Below, piece after piece: positions 42,451 to 50,511 of a stretch of DNA of 64,000 nucleotides. The DNA comes from Cohaesibacter sp. ES.047 (GTDB taxonomy: Bacteria > Pseudomonadota > Alphaproteobacteria > Rhizobiales > Cohaesibacteraceae), in assembly GCF_900215505.1 (NCBI RefSeq), contig NZ_LT907844.1:1770501-1834500 (forward strand), read 5' to 3'. The notes beneath the pieces are model-generated. The model did no database searches. It saw nothing but the letters and a program-made list of their open reading frames with translations, and was not told the origin of the DNA. Both the position numbers and the translations under genes were made by a program. Numbering within the stretch: the stretch's first letter is position 1; each line of letters begins with the position of its first letter.

Positions 42451-43224
42451 TCAGTAGTCATACCAAACTTCATATTCTCGAGAGGTAGCCGCCGAACGTG
42501 CGCCCTTGCTTAAGTTGCAACTTGAGCAAGTCAATTGTAGGTTGGTTATGCAGTTCATCCCTCCATGTGCCAATGGAATAATATGGTCATAGTGGATCTG
42601 CGACTGTTGGCTGAACAGCTTAGTGAGGTCCGTCTGACAGAGTACGCATCGCCCCTTGTCTCTATGAAACACGGCATTCTCTGCCCATTTTGGGATTGAA
42701 GCTCGAATTAGGTGACCTGCGTCGTTGAATGCTTCTGGCACGAACGATGGAGCTGTTTCCAAGACGTAGCTTCTTACCATATGTCCAAATGCAGACATCG
42801 TTCCGCGATTTGAGAACAACACGTAAAAAACCTGCTTCGATATTGTCTCACACAGCTCGGTAATTAGGTCTTCTTGCTGTAGAGCGTCCAGATACTCGTA
42901 ACCGTCGAATCGGCCAAACTTCGAAGGGGTAATTGATGAGTAGTCAAAGCTATTTGACTGGAGTAGATAATCGACCCAGTATTCACCTGGACTGCGCTCG
43001 GCAATTTCGGCGTCCTCAAAGATCACGCTTGAAATGAGCTCTTCCACGAAGGCATGAAAACAGGTCCACTTGGAATACCTTTGCGCTAGAGCGGCTGACG
43101 ACATATCACCGAATATGTCCTCGATATTCCGAAGGTATCTGTCAGGGTGCCGTGTCACGCCGTCAACCATCTGGCAAATGAAGTAGAGATCGGTAGTCGA
43201 TACCAACTGGAGCTGTGAAACCAA
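42451..43224 (-). CDS. HNH endonuclease domain protein
   Basis: A 257-residue protein on the reverse strand. The C-terminal 75 residues form an HNH module: FHRDKGRCVLCQTDL, HYDHIIPLAHGGMNCITNLQLTCSSCNLSKGAR (zinc-binding CxxC pairs and the His-Asp-His core). The N-terminal 170 residues are of no known family (HAFVEELISSVIFEDAEIAER...). Lower GC and opposite orientation mark it as cargo. It may be a restriction or anti-phage nuclease; no partner methylase is proven. Confidence 0.75.
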   Translation of the reverse strand: MVSQLQLVSTTDLYFICQMVDGVTRHPDRYLRNIEDIFGDMSSAALAQRYSKWTCFHAFVEELISSVIFEDAEIAERSPGEYWVDYLLQSNSFDYSSITPSKFGRFDGYEYLDALQQEDLITELCETISKQVFYVLFSNRGTMSAFGHMVRSYVLETAPSFVPEAFNDAGHLIRASIPKWAENAVFHRDKGRCVLCQTDLTKLFSQQSQIHYDHIIPLAHGGMNCITNLQLTCSSCNLSKGARSAATSREYEVWYDY

Positions 43225-43726
43225 GTGCTTAAGCCTCCGCTGCGGCCTGAGTTAGCAAAAAAAATCGCCAATACAGTTGTGCAAATCAAATGTTACATAT
43301 TCAATCGTGGAAGAAAACTACGGTTGGGCTGTGCTTAAGCCGCTGCCTGTTTGAATCGCCGTTTAGGGAATGCAGTACGGCTGTCGGGCCGAACGCTCAA
43401 GGCAAGGAGAGGTGCTGCAGCTGCACACTGCTGATCCATCCGGTGACCCAGTCTAGTTGCAGCAATGGGCTCAACTCTACTCATGTATCGCAAAATTATT
43501 GGGCCTAGAGGGCCAAACCTAATTTCAAGAGACGACACATTGCGGCCGCTCTATCCACCCACGGTAAACGTCCGGTCGCAGCCCTAGGCGGACATGCCTC
43601 AAATTCGACTTATGCACTGCGCTAACCCGAAATGGATCGCCAAGGCTTCCACTTACCGGTCGTTTTATCATATGAATGTTGTATGCGTGGCGCTAGACAG
43701 TTTTACGCACTCAAGGAGAAGACTAT
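43225..43726. other. 500-base intergenic segment between HNH and methyltransferase genes
   Basis: No credible gene. Short frames are present but without ribosome sites or protein-like composition. AAGGAGA at 43714-43720 is the ribosome site of the next gene. The segment probably carries the promoters of the two divergent cargo genes and remnants of earlier insertions. Confidence 0.5.
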
Positions 43727-44935
43727 ATGCTTAAATCGCTTGAACTCTTTGCAGGTGCAGGCGGTCTTGTTCTAGGCACTGAACTGTCAGGTTTTCGTGC
43801 TGTTGCCGCCGTTGAGCACAACCGTTGGGCATGCGAGACGCTGATGGACAACGCAACGCGTGAATACCCGCTTGTGCGAAATCTTCGAGTGGTCCAAAGC
43901 GATGTACGCGAATTCGATCTGGCTTCCATCCCCGAAGACATCGACCTAGTTTCCGGAGGCCCTCCATGTCAGCCATTTTCAATGGGTGGCCGTGCACGAG
44001 GTTTCAACGATGATCGGGACATGTTCTCGGCATTTGCAAGGATAGTCGCAGAGACGAAACCTCGAGCCTTTATTATTGAGAACGTTCGCGGTTTGACTCG
44101 ACCAGCCTTTGAGAACTATGTCTCATATATCGAGCTCCGTATGAGTATGCCCGAAGTGTTGCAGCGCCCTGGGGAGCTATGGCCTGACCATATGCGGCGA
44201 CTAGAACGTGAGCGAACCTCCACTGGCGACAAGGGTATCCAGTATTCCGTGCTGAGGGAGCTTTTCGACGCTGCAGACTTTGGAGCACCACAGCGTCGGC
44301 ATCGCGTATTCTTCGTAGGGTTTCGCCAAGATCAGAATGTTCACTGGAGTTTCCCTGAAGTCACGCACTCTCAAGATGGACTTATCTATGATCAGTGGGT
44401 TAGCGGGGAATATTGGGAACGGCATGGCATTTCAAGGAAGGAACGTGGGACTGTCCCCGATCGTCTTGTTAAACGAGTTGAGGCACTTCGCGGTCGAAAC
44501 GATCATATTGGCGCGCCTTGGAGAACAGTTCGAGATGCACTGCGAACTCTACCTGAACCGCACAAGGATGGCAGCGATACGCTAGGTATTGCAAACCATC
44601 GGTTTCAGCCAGGTGCACGACCGTATCCGGGCCATACTGGGTCTCCCCTTGATGCTCCCTCAAAAGCATTGAAGGCTGGAGATCATGGAGTTCCTGGAGG
44701 GGAGAACATGTTGGTTCGCCCCGATGGTTCCTGTCGTTATTTCACCGTTCGTGAAGCAGCTCGAATTCAGGGTTTCCCTGATGGATATGTCTTCCATGGA
44801 GCGTGGTCCGAAACCATGCGGCAGCTTGGGAATGCGGTGCCTGTCATGCTCGCCCAAGCGATTGCGTCTTCCGTTGCGGAGCGACTTCTCGAGGCCGATG
44901 TAGAGACGCTGTCTAAATGCCAGAGGATGCACTGA
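43727..44935 (+). CDS. C5-cytosine methyltransferase of an Eco29kI-type R-M system
   Basis: A 402-residue C5 methyltransferase. Motif I ELFAGAGGLVLG, IV GGPPCQPFSMGGR with the catalytic Cys, VI FIIENVRGL, VIII GAPQRRHRVFFVGF, IX-X ..QGFPDGYVF..MRQLGNAVPVMLAQAI. The target domain lies about residues 220-330. Its TGA overlaps the nuclease ATG (TGATG), giving coupled expression so that modification accompanies cutting. AAGGAG lies 9 bases upstream. The recognition sequence CCGCGG is inferred from the nuclease family. Confidence 0.9.
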   Translation: MLKSLELFAGAGGLVLGTELSGFRAVAAVEHNRWACETLMDNATREYPLVRNLRVVQSDVREFDLASIPEDIDLVSGGPPCQPFSMGGRARGFNDDRDMFSAFARIVAETKPRAFIIENVRGLTRPAFENYVSYIELRMSMPEVLQRPGELWPDHMRRLERERTSTGDKGIQYSVLRELFDAADFGAPQRRHRVFFVGFRQDQNVHWSFPEVTHSQDGLIYDQWVSGEYWERHGISRKERGTVPDRLVKRVEALRGRNDHIGAPWRTVRDALRTLPEPHKDGSDTLGIANHRFQPGARPYPGHTGSPLDAPSKALKAGDHGVPGGENMLVRPDGSCRYFTVREAARIQGFPDGYVFHGAWSETMRQLGNAVPVMLAQAIASSVAERLLEADVETLSKCQRMH

Positions 44936-45594
44936 TGGCGCAGGAGGAATCAGTAACTAGAGAGTTTGAACCTTTCGACCCACTCGCTCGTACGAACCTC
45001 GCCGCATCAGCGGCAGAAGCTCTTTTGGATACCGCGCCTGAACCGCTTAACACCTTGGTGCCCTTTTGGGGGGCAGGCGTTTACGCGATCTACTATACTG
45101 GAGACTTTCCGGCATACAGCTGGATCGCGAAGTCCAACGACAATGGTAGGTGGCTCGCGCCTCTTTATGTGGGCAAGGCTATTCCAAGTGGAGGTCGCAA
45201 AGGTAGTTCAGGACTTGAACCCCCGCGTGGAAAGTACCTGTTCAATCGGTTGAACCAACATGCCGAAAGTGTCAGGGCGGCGGAAAACCTAAATATCGAG
45301 CATTTCCATGCTCGATTCCTTGTAGTTGTTGATATTTTTATCCCTCTCATCGAGAATCTGATGATTTCACGTTTTGCTCCTATCTGGAACAATCCTGTGG
45401 ATGGCTTCGGAAATCACGATCCAGGTGCAGGGAGACGAAAAGGAATGCGCCCGCGTTGGGATGTCCTACATCCCGGTCGGCGATGGGCAGACTTATGCGG
45501 TCAACGCCCAGAGACGCAGGAAAGCATCGCTAGGGAAGTCGAGGCATTGCTCTCAGCTCGTGCAGTGCCTGATCAAAGAATGATTCAACCGTAG
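44935..45594 (+). CDS. Eco29kI-family GIY-YIG restriction endonuclease
   Basis: A 219-residue type II restriction enzyme. Active-site pattern: GVYAIYYTGDF and LYVGKAIPSGGRKG (GIY-YIG), RLNQHAESV (His), PLIENLMISRFAPIWN (Glu, Asn), then DGFGNHDPGAGRR and LHPGRRWA as in Eco29kI, which cuts CCGCGG. Start ATG 44935 overlaps the methyltransferase stop; an in-frame ATG at 44917 is inside that gene. AGAGGA precedes the start. Located in the right end of prophage 1, so the lysogen gains restriction of competing phages. Confidence 0.88.
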   Translation: MAQEESVTREFEPFDPLARTNLAASAAEALLDTAPEPLNTLVPFWGAGVYAIYYTGDFPAYSWIAKSNDNGRWLAPLYVGKAIPSGGRKGSSGLEPPRGKYLFNRLNQHAESVRAAENLNIEHFHARFLVVVDIFIPLIENLMISRFAPIWNNPVDGFGNHDPGAGRRKGMRPRWDVLHPGRRWADLCGQRPETQESIAREVEALLSARAVPDQRMIQP

Positions 45595-45754
45595 TGTGCC
45601 GCTTAAAGAAATTTCCTGTTTAGTACGACGTCAAGTGTACAAAACCAGCGCTATCGAGCAGGAGTTGCTCCTAACTTTTAGCAATTGATCTGTAGTTTGC
45701 TCTGAATGACGACAAGAGCTATGGTGACTTGCGCATCATTGCTGTCCGTTTGGC

Positions 45755-45789
45755 GCAGTGAGCAGTGAGCAGTGAGCAGTGAGCAGTGA
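45755..45789 (+). repeat. five tandem copies of GCAGTGA
   Basis: GCAGTGA is repeated five times in tandem without change (35 bases), followed by GGGGAGTGAG. Seven-base repeats like this can vary in copy number by slippage. It lies 90 bases inside the right terminus of prophage 1. Confidence 0.9.
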
Positions 45790-45880
45790 GGGGAGTGAGA
45801 CTCCCGAAGCTCAAAAGGTCCTCAAATGACCTTCTAGACCCCTTCAAATCGGTTTCTTGATTTGTTTCTGATTTTGAGAA

Positions 45881-45928
45881 GTGGCAAAACCGCGTGAAAA
45901 AATTGGCAAAACCGCGCGAAACGCTACA
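45881..45928 (-). repeat. right end of prophage 1: terminal TGTAG and two tandem 22-bp sites
   Basis: Read inward from 45928 on the reverse strand: TGTAG, then CGTTTCGCGCGGTTTTGCCA.., then TTTTTCACGCGGTTTTGCCA... The two 22-bp units differ mainly in the first bases. Mu has the same order: five terminal bases, R1 at 6-27, R2 at 28-49. Flanking GTGAA (45929-45933) would be the target copy, but its partner at the left end was not found. Confidence 0.65.
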
Positions 45929-45965
45929 GTGAAAAAAATGGCAAAATGTGGGGGGACCTGTCATA

Positions 45966-46096
45966 TTGCACAGACAAAAATCCCGCGAGTTGACAGCAGG
46001 TGATTGAATTTTATTGTTAATTTAGAATTTTGTGAAAATCGCGTCTTTGCACAAGAATGAGCGAATGATCGTGAGAACGACCATTTTCTTTGCACA
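45966..46096 (+). repeat. three spaced TTGCACA sites at prophage 2 left end
   Basis: TTGCACA occurs at 45966, 46047 and 46090, all in the same direction. Spacing from second to third (43 bases) is close to that of Mu L2-L3, and the first lies a few bases from the proposed terminus as L1 does. Candidate transposase sites; extended context (CTTTGCACAA in the last two) is only partly conserved. Confidence 0.4.
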
Positions 46097-46146
46097 ATCG
46101 TTCGGAAATGTTCAGCCGACGATCAAAAGAACCGTGATGCATTCTT

Positions 46147-46854
46147 TCAACGAGCGAAATGGTGGCCGCACCAGACGACTTTGCCGATCAATTGGAAGCC
46201 TTCAAGCTCATCTTTTCTAATGGTCTCCTTGGGAAACAAGGGGCTTTGATTGAGGCTAATGACTTCAATATCGCCTGAAATGGTTTTTCGCAGCCACTTG
46301 ATCCTTGCTTCTCCATTAAGAACGAAAGCGAAGATGCCGTCGCTAAGCGTCTGCTTTCTTTGATCAACCATTACCAAGTCGCCATCGCTAATTTGCGGCT
46401 CCATGCTTTCGCCGTTGGCAGACATGATGAGAAGCCCTTCTGCGGTAGAACGTCCCAAGCGTCGACGCAAGAATTCTGGGGTAAAAGGGATGTGGTCCAG
46501 AACCTCAGCCTTGCCTTGATTCCAGAAGCCATTACCTGCGCTTAGCGAGGCATCATAGCGTGGTATTCCAACGTAATCGGTCAGTTTCTGCGTTTGGTGC
46601 TCACCGGGATGGACTGGATCTACACCTTCTATGAGCCATTCAATTGTAACATTAAATAGGCGCGCAATCCTCAAGGCCTTGTCTGCGCTAGGCATTCCAT
46701 CTTCTAAATAATTTCTAAGCGCCCCTACTGAGATACCGCATTTATCGGCAAATTCAGCTCGGCTCATGTCTCCCATGAGCTTTTTTAAGCGTTCCGAGAA
46801 TGTGCCATTGTTCATTTTTAGCAGCAGTGGCTCGAAAGCCATCCTTTTTCCCAC
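46147..46854 (-). CDS. S24-type repressor of prophage 2
   Basis: A 235-residue repressor. Residues 18-75 are an XRE HTH (FSERLKKLMGDMSRAEFADKCGISVGALRNYLEDG). The C-terminal half is a LexA/CI-like S24 domain with the catalytic serine in GESMEPQISDGDLVMVD and the lysine in NGEARIKWLRK; SAGNG may lie at the cleavage site. It should be inactivated by RecA after DNA damage, unlike the repressor of prophage 1. The start is uncertain: GTG 46854, ATG 46842, or the later Met of MNNGTFSERL. Confidence 0.85.
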   Translation of the reverse strand: MGKRMAFEPLLLKMNNGTFSERLKKLMGDMSRAEFADKCGISVGALRNYLEDGMPSADKALRIARLFNVTIEWLIEGVDPVHPGEHQTQKLTDYVGIPRYDASLSAGNGFWNQGKAEVLDHIPFTPEFLRRRLGRSTAEGLLIMSANGESMEPQISDGDLVMVDQRKQTLSDGIFAFVLNGEARIKWLRKTISGDIEVISLNQSPLFPKETIRKDELEGFQLIGKVVWCGHHFAR

Positions 46855-46912
46855 ATGACATGGCTTTATTAAACCATTGATTTAGCGGTATGAAACCTAA
46901 TTGCACTTGAAA

Positions 46913-46964
46913 TTTAGCCAAATAAAACAATGGCCAGCTATATAAAGCTTTACTACTGGCTAAA
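46913..46964. promoter_or_regulatory. operator-like inverted repeat in the divergent control region of prophage 2
   Basis: TTTAGCCA (46913-46920) and TGGCTAAA (46957-46964) form an inverted pair 36 bases apart, in the AT-rich region between the repressor and ner. A TTTAGCGG word at 46881 may be a third site. They are probably the repressor/Ner operators. Confidence 0.5.
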
Positions 46965-47033
46965 TATAGCTCATTCTGTCTTCATTCGTTAATCACAGCA
47001 GGCAGCCACTAAGGCTAACTGCAAGGTTCAGAA

Positions 47034-47063
47034 AAAAGCGGCCTGTTACAGCAGCCCGCTTTT
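47034..47063 (+). terminator. leader hairpin before ner of prophage 2
   Basis: AAAAGCGG (47034-47041) pairs with CCGCTTTT (47056-47063), followed by CACGAGGAGA with the ribosome site of ner. T4 ends the second arm. It could be an attenuator in the early leader. Confidence 0.35.
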
Positions 47064-47077
47064 CACGAGGAGACATT

Positions 47078-47380
47078 ATGCCGAAGCGTAAGTGGGACAA
47101 GTATGCAATCAAAGCCGAGCTTCACCGCCAGGGCATGACCTTCACCGAGCTTGCCGCTCGGCACGGATGTCATCGCACCAATATTAGCGTGGCGCTGGAT
47201 CGCCCCAACTCCACCGGCGAGAAAGCCATTTCTGAAGCCATCGGCGTACCTGCCGAAGAGCTATGGCCTGACCGTTACCCCAAGTCTGCAACGTCTCATC
47301 GAATTTACGATAGCAGACGACACGGCCCTTGTACCAGTCAGAAGTTTGCAACTGGCGCTGACAATGAGTGTGCGGCATGA
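47078..47380 (+). CDS. ner: Ner-like early regulator of prophage 2
   Basis: A 100-residue protein with the Ner/Nlp HTH: DKYAIKAELHRQGMTFTELAARHGCHRTNISVALDRPNSTGEKAISEAIGVPAEELWPDRY. Strong GAGGAGA ribosome site. Divergent from the S24 repressor. The last 30 residues are unlike Mu Ner. Confidence 0.85.
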   Translation: MPKRKWDKYAIKAELHRQGMTFTELAARHGCHRTNISVALDRPNSTGEKAISEAIGVPAEELWPDRYPKSATSHRIYDSRRHGPCTSQKFATGADNECAA

Positions 47381-47586
47381 GCCGGGCGGTGTCAGAGCGA
47401 CTGTTTGATGCTGACAAGTGGGTCGCAGCCCTGTCGCGCTTCTATCACTGCTTTGATTATTGGCCTGATCAAAATGGTCTACGCGATCTGGCAGGATTGA
47501 TTTCCCTTGTTTGCTTTCAAGCCTTTCTTGCCTTGTGCTGCTGGATCGCCAGCGGCTGGGTCATCGTCTGGAGATTGAGCGAATGA
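47377..47586 (+). CDS. small membrane protein in early region
   Basis: A 69-residue protein, ATG overlapping the ner stop. The first 40 residues are soluble (SERLFDADKWVAALSRFYHCFDYWPDQNGLRDL) and the rest is one TM helix (ISLVCFQAFLALCCWIASGWVIVW). No family recognised. Early membrane proteins of temperate phages often act in superinfection exclusion; not shown here. Confidence 0.5.
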   Translation: MSRAVSERLFDADKWVAALSRFYHCFDYWPDQNGLRDLAGLISLVCFQAFLALCCWIASGWVIVWRLSE

Positions 47587-47792
47587 CCTCTGAAGTCATG
47601 CGGGACTTCCATTCCCTCTTTTGGAGTACGCGCGATGGTGTTCGCCTCAAGAATTGGGCGCTATCTGGCAAAGGAGCATTGAGGATCGACCTCGAGATCA
47701 CCGGTGCTCATGAACTGGGGGACTTGGTTGGACAGCTGAAGTCCATCGAAGCCGTCCAAGCCCAAAGCAAACCTCCTAAATCGAAACGCTAA
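47583..47792 (+). CDS. small hypothetical early protein
   Basis: A 69-residue protein (MTSEVMRDFHSLFWSTRDGVRLKNWALSGKGALRIDLEITGAHELGDLVGQLKSIEAVQ...). ATG overlaps the previous stop. No known domain. Confidence 0.5.
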   Translation: MTSEVMRDFHSLFWSTRDGVRLKNWALSGKGALRIDLEITGAHELGDLVGQLKSIEAVQAQSKPPKSKR

Positions 47793-47807
47793 AGGTCCAT
47801 CTTCCAC

Positions 47808-48266
47808 ATGGCAAAAGCTCACGGCGACAAGATGACTGGTGATCTTTTGAGTTGGGAACCACCCAAGGTGGCTCCCCGCTTTGAGGAAACGCGCGTCCGG
47901 GCTTCGTCTCTCGCTCGGAAGGTCTGTCGTGTTCTGGCCGAAGCTCTCAAAGAGGATGGAAGAAGCCGCGAGGACATTGCTGCTCAGCTTTCCGCATTCC
48001 TGGGCGAGGAAATAAGCCGGGACAGCATTGATGCCTGGACCTCGGAAGCCCGCGAGAACAACAACATCTCGACCTATCGCTTTTTTGCCCTCGCCCGAAT
48101 TCTTGGCAGCGCCGAAATGCTCAACGAACTACTCACCGATACCCACATGATTGTCGTCGACCAGAAGTATCAACCCCTCATCGAGCGCGAGCTGGCTCTC
48201 GAGAAGAAAGAAGCTCTGGAACAGTTCATCGCCAGTCGCGACAAGGAATGGAGGCTGAGCAAATGA
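47808..48266 (+). CDS. conserved protein immediately upstream of MuA, prophage 2
   Basis: A 152-residue protein with the same plan as that at 9905-10369: KVCRVLAEALKEDGRSREDIAAQLSAFLGEEISRDSIDAWTSEARENNNISTYRFFALARIL, then a coiled-coil end. Its TGA overlaps the MuA ATG. Conservation in both phages implies a role close to the transposase. Confidence 0.65.
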   Translation: MAKAHGDKMTGDLLSWEPPKVAPRFEETRVRASSLARKVCRVLAEALKEDGRSREDIAAQLSAFLGEEISRDSIDAWTSEARENNNISTYRFFALARILGSAEMLNELLTDTHMIVVDQKYQPLIERELALEKKEALEQFIASRDKEWRLSK

Positions 48267-50482
48267 CTGCTATCTCCGTCGCTGATAATGGCATCTTGCG
48301 GGAGTGGTATACAGCTCGCGAACTGGCAGAGCTGAAACTAACGGGATTACCACAGAGTGATCGCAAATCGCTCATTCGATTTGCTGAGCGCCATGATTGG
48401 CAATCCACCTCCTTGGCTCGCAAGCGGTCGGGGCGTGGCGGCGGCTGGGAATATCACATAGACTTGTTGCCAGAGGCCGCACGGTCTGAACTGCAGAAAC
48501 GCATTACTCTTGAGCGACACAAGGCGGACAACTCCCTTGTGCAAAGTAAGAGGGCTATTGCGGTTCAGAACCAGCAAGCGTTTAACGCCCGTCAACGTGT
48601 CATGATGGAAGCGCGAGCCGCACTTCTCGTCGAAATCGAACGTCGCTCCATCATCAGTGGCCTGTCTCGACGGAAAGCCATCCTGCAGTTTCTTGAAGAT
48701 CTCAATCTCTATCGGGCTGGTTTGCCAACCAGCGACGAACACTCCAAAGACAAAACAGATTATGCAGCCCTAAGTGAAGCTGTAGAACTTGCTGCAGAGC
48801 GCCGGAACAGCCTGTCGCTTCGCTCTGTCTATGGCTGGTTCTCAGCTCGCGACGAAGGCGGGGTGACAGCTCTGGCTCCCCAGATCAAAAAGAAGACCAA
48901 GTCGCTTGCAGAAGTTGAATGGTTTGGGGAGTTTCTGAAATTCTATGCTCGTCCCTCCAAGCCTTCCATTGCTCAGGCGTTGGGTGACTATATCGAGACG
49001 CTTGAAGACAAGAGCTTTGCCCCATCATACAAGCAGGTTCGCACCGCTCTGTGCAAGCTGGGCAATGTGGATCGTGTCCGGGGCCGCGAAGGCGCTTTGA
49101 CCATAAAAGCCCGTATGGCTTATGTCAGCAGGTCAACCGAAGGCCTGATGCCGACTTCCATCTACACCGCCGATGGCAAGACCTTTGATGCTGAAGTCGC
49201 GCACTTGCTGACCGGCCAACCCTTCCGGCCCGAAATCACCTCCGTGCTTGATGTCTTTACCCGCAGATGCGTTGGCTTCTCGGTGAGCCTCAAAGAGAAT
49301 GTCATTGCGGTCTCGGATGCCTTGCGTCGTGCCAGCGTGGAACATGGCATTCCTGCCATTTTCTATGTCGATAACGGCCCTGGCTACAGGAACAAGACCT
49401 TTGATGCCGATGCTACCGGCATGATGGGACGCCTCGGTATCTCCAAGATGCATTCCATCGCCTACAATTCGCAGGCGCGCGGGATCATTGAGCGCTTCCA
49501 CGGCAGCGTCTGGAATCCACTAGCCAAGAGTTATGTCACCTATGTCGGTCGCGACATGGACAAGGAGGCTCGCAAAAAAGCCTTTGATGTCACTCGGCGC
49601 GAAGTGAAGGAATTTGGCAGAAGCCGTATCCTCATCGAATGGGATGCGTTTCTGGCCGATTGCGAGAAGGCCGTCGAGCAATATAACGACAAGCCTCATT
49701 CAGAGTTGCCCAAGATTGCCGACCCAATCACCGGCAAAAAGAGGCATATGTCGCCCAATGAATTCTGGCATGCTCAAACAGCCAAGGGCTTCGAGCCGGT
49801 TTCTGTGCAGCCTTACGAAATCGACGATCTATTCCGTCCTCACGAGATCCGAACGGCCCGTCGCTGCCTGATCGAATGGAACACAAATAAATACTTCCAT
49901 CAGGATCTGGAACAGTACCATGGCGACAAGGTGATCGTTGCTTATGACATCAAGGATGCCAGCAAGCTTTGGGTTCGCGAGATTGATGAAGTTGATGGCG
50001 AGCTGTTGCCGGGACGCTTGATCTGTGTCGCCGAGTTTGCAGGCAACGAGGAACGCTATGTTTCGGTATCCTATGAGCAAACCGCAATCGAGAAACGCGC
50101 TCGCGCCCAGAAACGTCGTCTTTCTGACAAGATGGACAAGGTCGAAGACCAACTGCGTTCGGACCTTATGCTGGAGCTCAATCCAGCCGAAAATATCAAT
50201 GTGTTGGATGGCCTTTCCAGCATTGAGCATGAGCCAGAACCAGTCGTCGAACTGATCAAGCCACAGTCCTCGGTCTCTACTGAGCCAGCCAGGCCGCGCA
50301 AGCGGATCTTTGGCTCGGATGAAGAGCTGGCTTCCTGGGTGATCGAGCACCCTGAGGATTTAACCCCATCACGCAAAAAGGTGCTGAGTGGATGTCTCCA
50401 GCGCAGCACCTCTTTGGAACTGTTCCGCTTGAAAGGTGTCGATGTGGAAGCCCTTCGCAACGTCCTCCGCACCGCTGCCTGA
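48263..50482 (+). CDS. MuA-type DDE transposase, intact
   Basis: A 739-residue transposase. N-terminal Mu-type winged helix (WYTARELAELKLTGLPQSDRK..HDWQSTSLARKRSGRGGGWEYHIDLLPE), HTH segment, then the rve core with Asp in YTADGKTFDAEV, Asp in FYVDNGPGYRNKT and Glu in ARGIIERFHGSVW, and a basic C-terminal region that should contact MuB. It drives replicative transposition. ATG 48263 overlaps the upstream stop. Intact unlike prophage 1. Confidence 0.92.
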   Translation: MTAISVADNGILREWYTARELAELKLTGLPQSDRKSLIRFAERHDWQSTSLARKRSGRGGGWEYHIDLLPEAARSELQKRITLERHKADNSLVQSKRAIAVQNQQAFNARQRVMMEARAALLVEIERRSIISGLSRRKAILQFLEDLNLYRAGLPTSDEHSKDKTDYAALSEAVELAAERRNSLSLRSVYGWFSARDEGGVTALAPQIKKKTKSLAEVEWFGEFLKFYARPSKPSIAQALGDYIETLEDKSFAPSYKQVRTALCKLGNVDRVRGREGALTIKARMAYVSRSTEGLMPTSIYTADGKTFDAEVAHLLTGQPFRPEITSVLDVFTRRCVGFSVSLKENVIAVSDALRRASVEHGIPAIFYVDNGPGYRNKTFDADATGMMGRLGISKMHSIAYNSQARGIIERFHGSVWNPLAKSYVTYVGRDMDKEARKKAFDVTRREVKEFGRSRILIEWDAFLADCEKAVEQYNDKPHSELPKIADPITGKKRHMSPNEFWHAQTAKGFEPVSVQPYEIDDLFRPHEIRTARRCLIEWNTNKYFHQDLEQYHGDKVIVAYDIKDASKLWVREIDEVDGELLPGRLICVAEFAGNEERYVSVSYEQTAIEKRARAQKRRLSDKMDKVEDQLRSDLMLELNPAENINVLDGLSSIEHEPEPVVELIKPQSSVSTEPARPRKRIFGSDEELASWVIEHPEDLTPSRKKVLSGCLQRSTSLELFRLKGVDVEALRNVLRTAA

Positions 50483-50511
50483 TAGCAAAAACTTGAATAG
50501 GAGAATACTAG

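Larger units (their letters stand above)
6691..45928 (+). mobile_element. Mu-like transposable prophage 1, apparently complete
   Basis: About 39 kb holding a full Mu/BcepMu-type set: repressor, Ner, MuA, MuB, GemA, Mor, lysis, terminase, portal, MuF, protease, capsid, P2-like contractile tail and a Com-linked DNA modification gene. The right end is proposed at 45928: reading inward it starts TGTAG and is followed by two tandem 22-bp sites, matching Mu's R1-R2 layout. The left end carries the same site inverted at 6703-6724; the terminus is somewhere near 6691-6702. MuA is frameshifted, so the phage may be defective. Confidence 0.85.
45595..46146. other. non-coding junction of the two prophages
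   Basis: No credible gene. It contains five tandem 7-bp repeats (45755-45789), the right end of prophage 1 (45881-45928), about 30 bases between ends, and the probable left end of prophage 2 with spaced TTGCACA words (45966-46096). Confidence 0.6.

Noticed and set aside
43290-43508. 72-codon forward ORF in the gap before the Eco29kI-type methyltransferase
   Set aside because: No ribosome site, cysteine-rich random-looking sequence, no coupling with neighbours.
45755-45789. CRISPR array
   Set aside because: Repeats are 7 bp without spacers and there are no cas genes.
6684-45964. GTCAT at 6684-6688 and 45960-45964 as the target duplication of prophage 1
   Set aside because: It would make the phage begin CTTGC and end GACCT, without the terminal TG/CA, and places the right-end sites too far from the terminus. 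A chance 5-mer is more likely.
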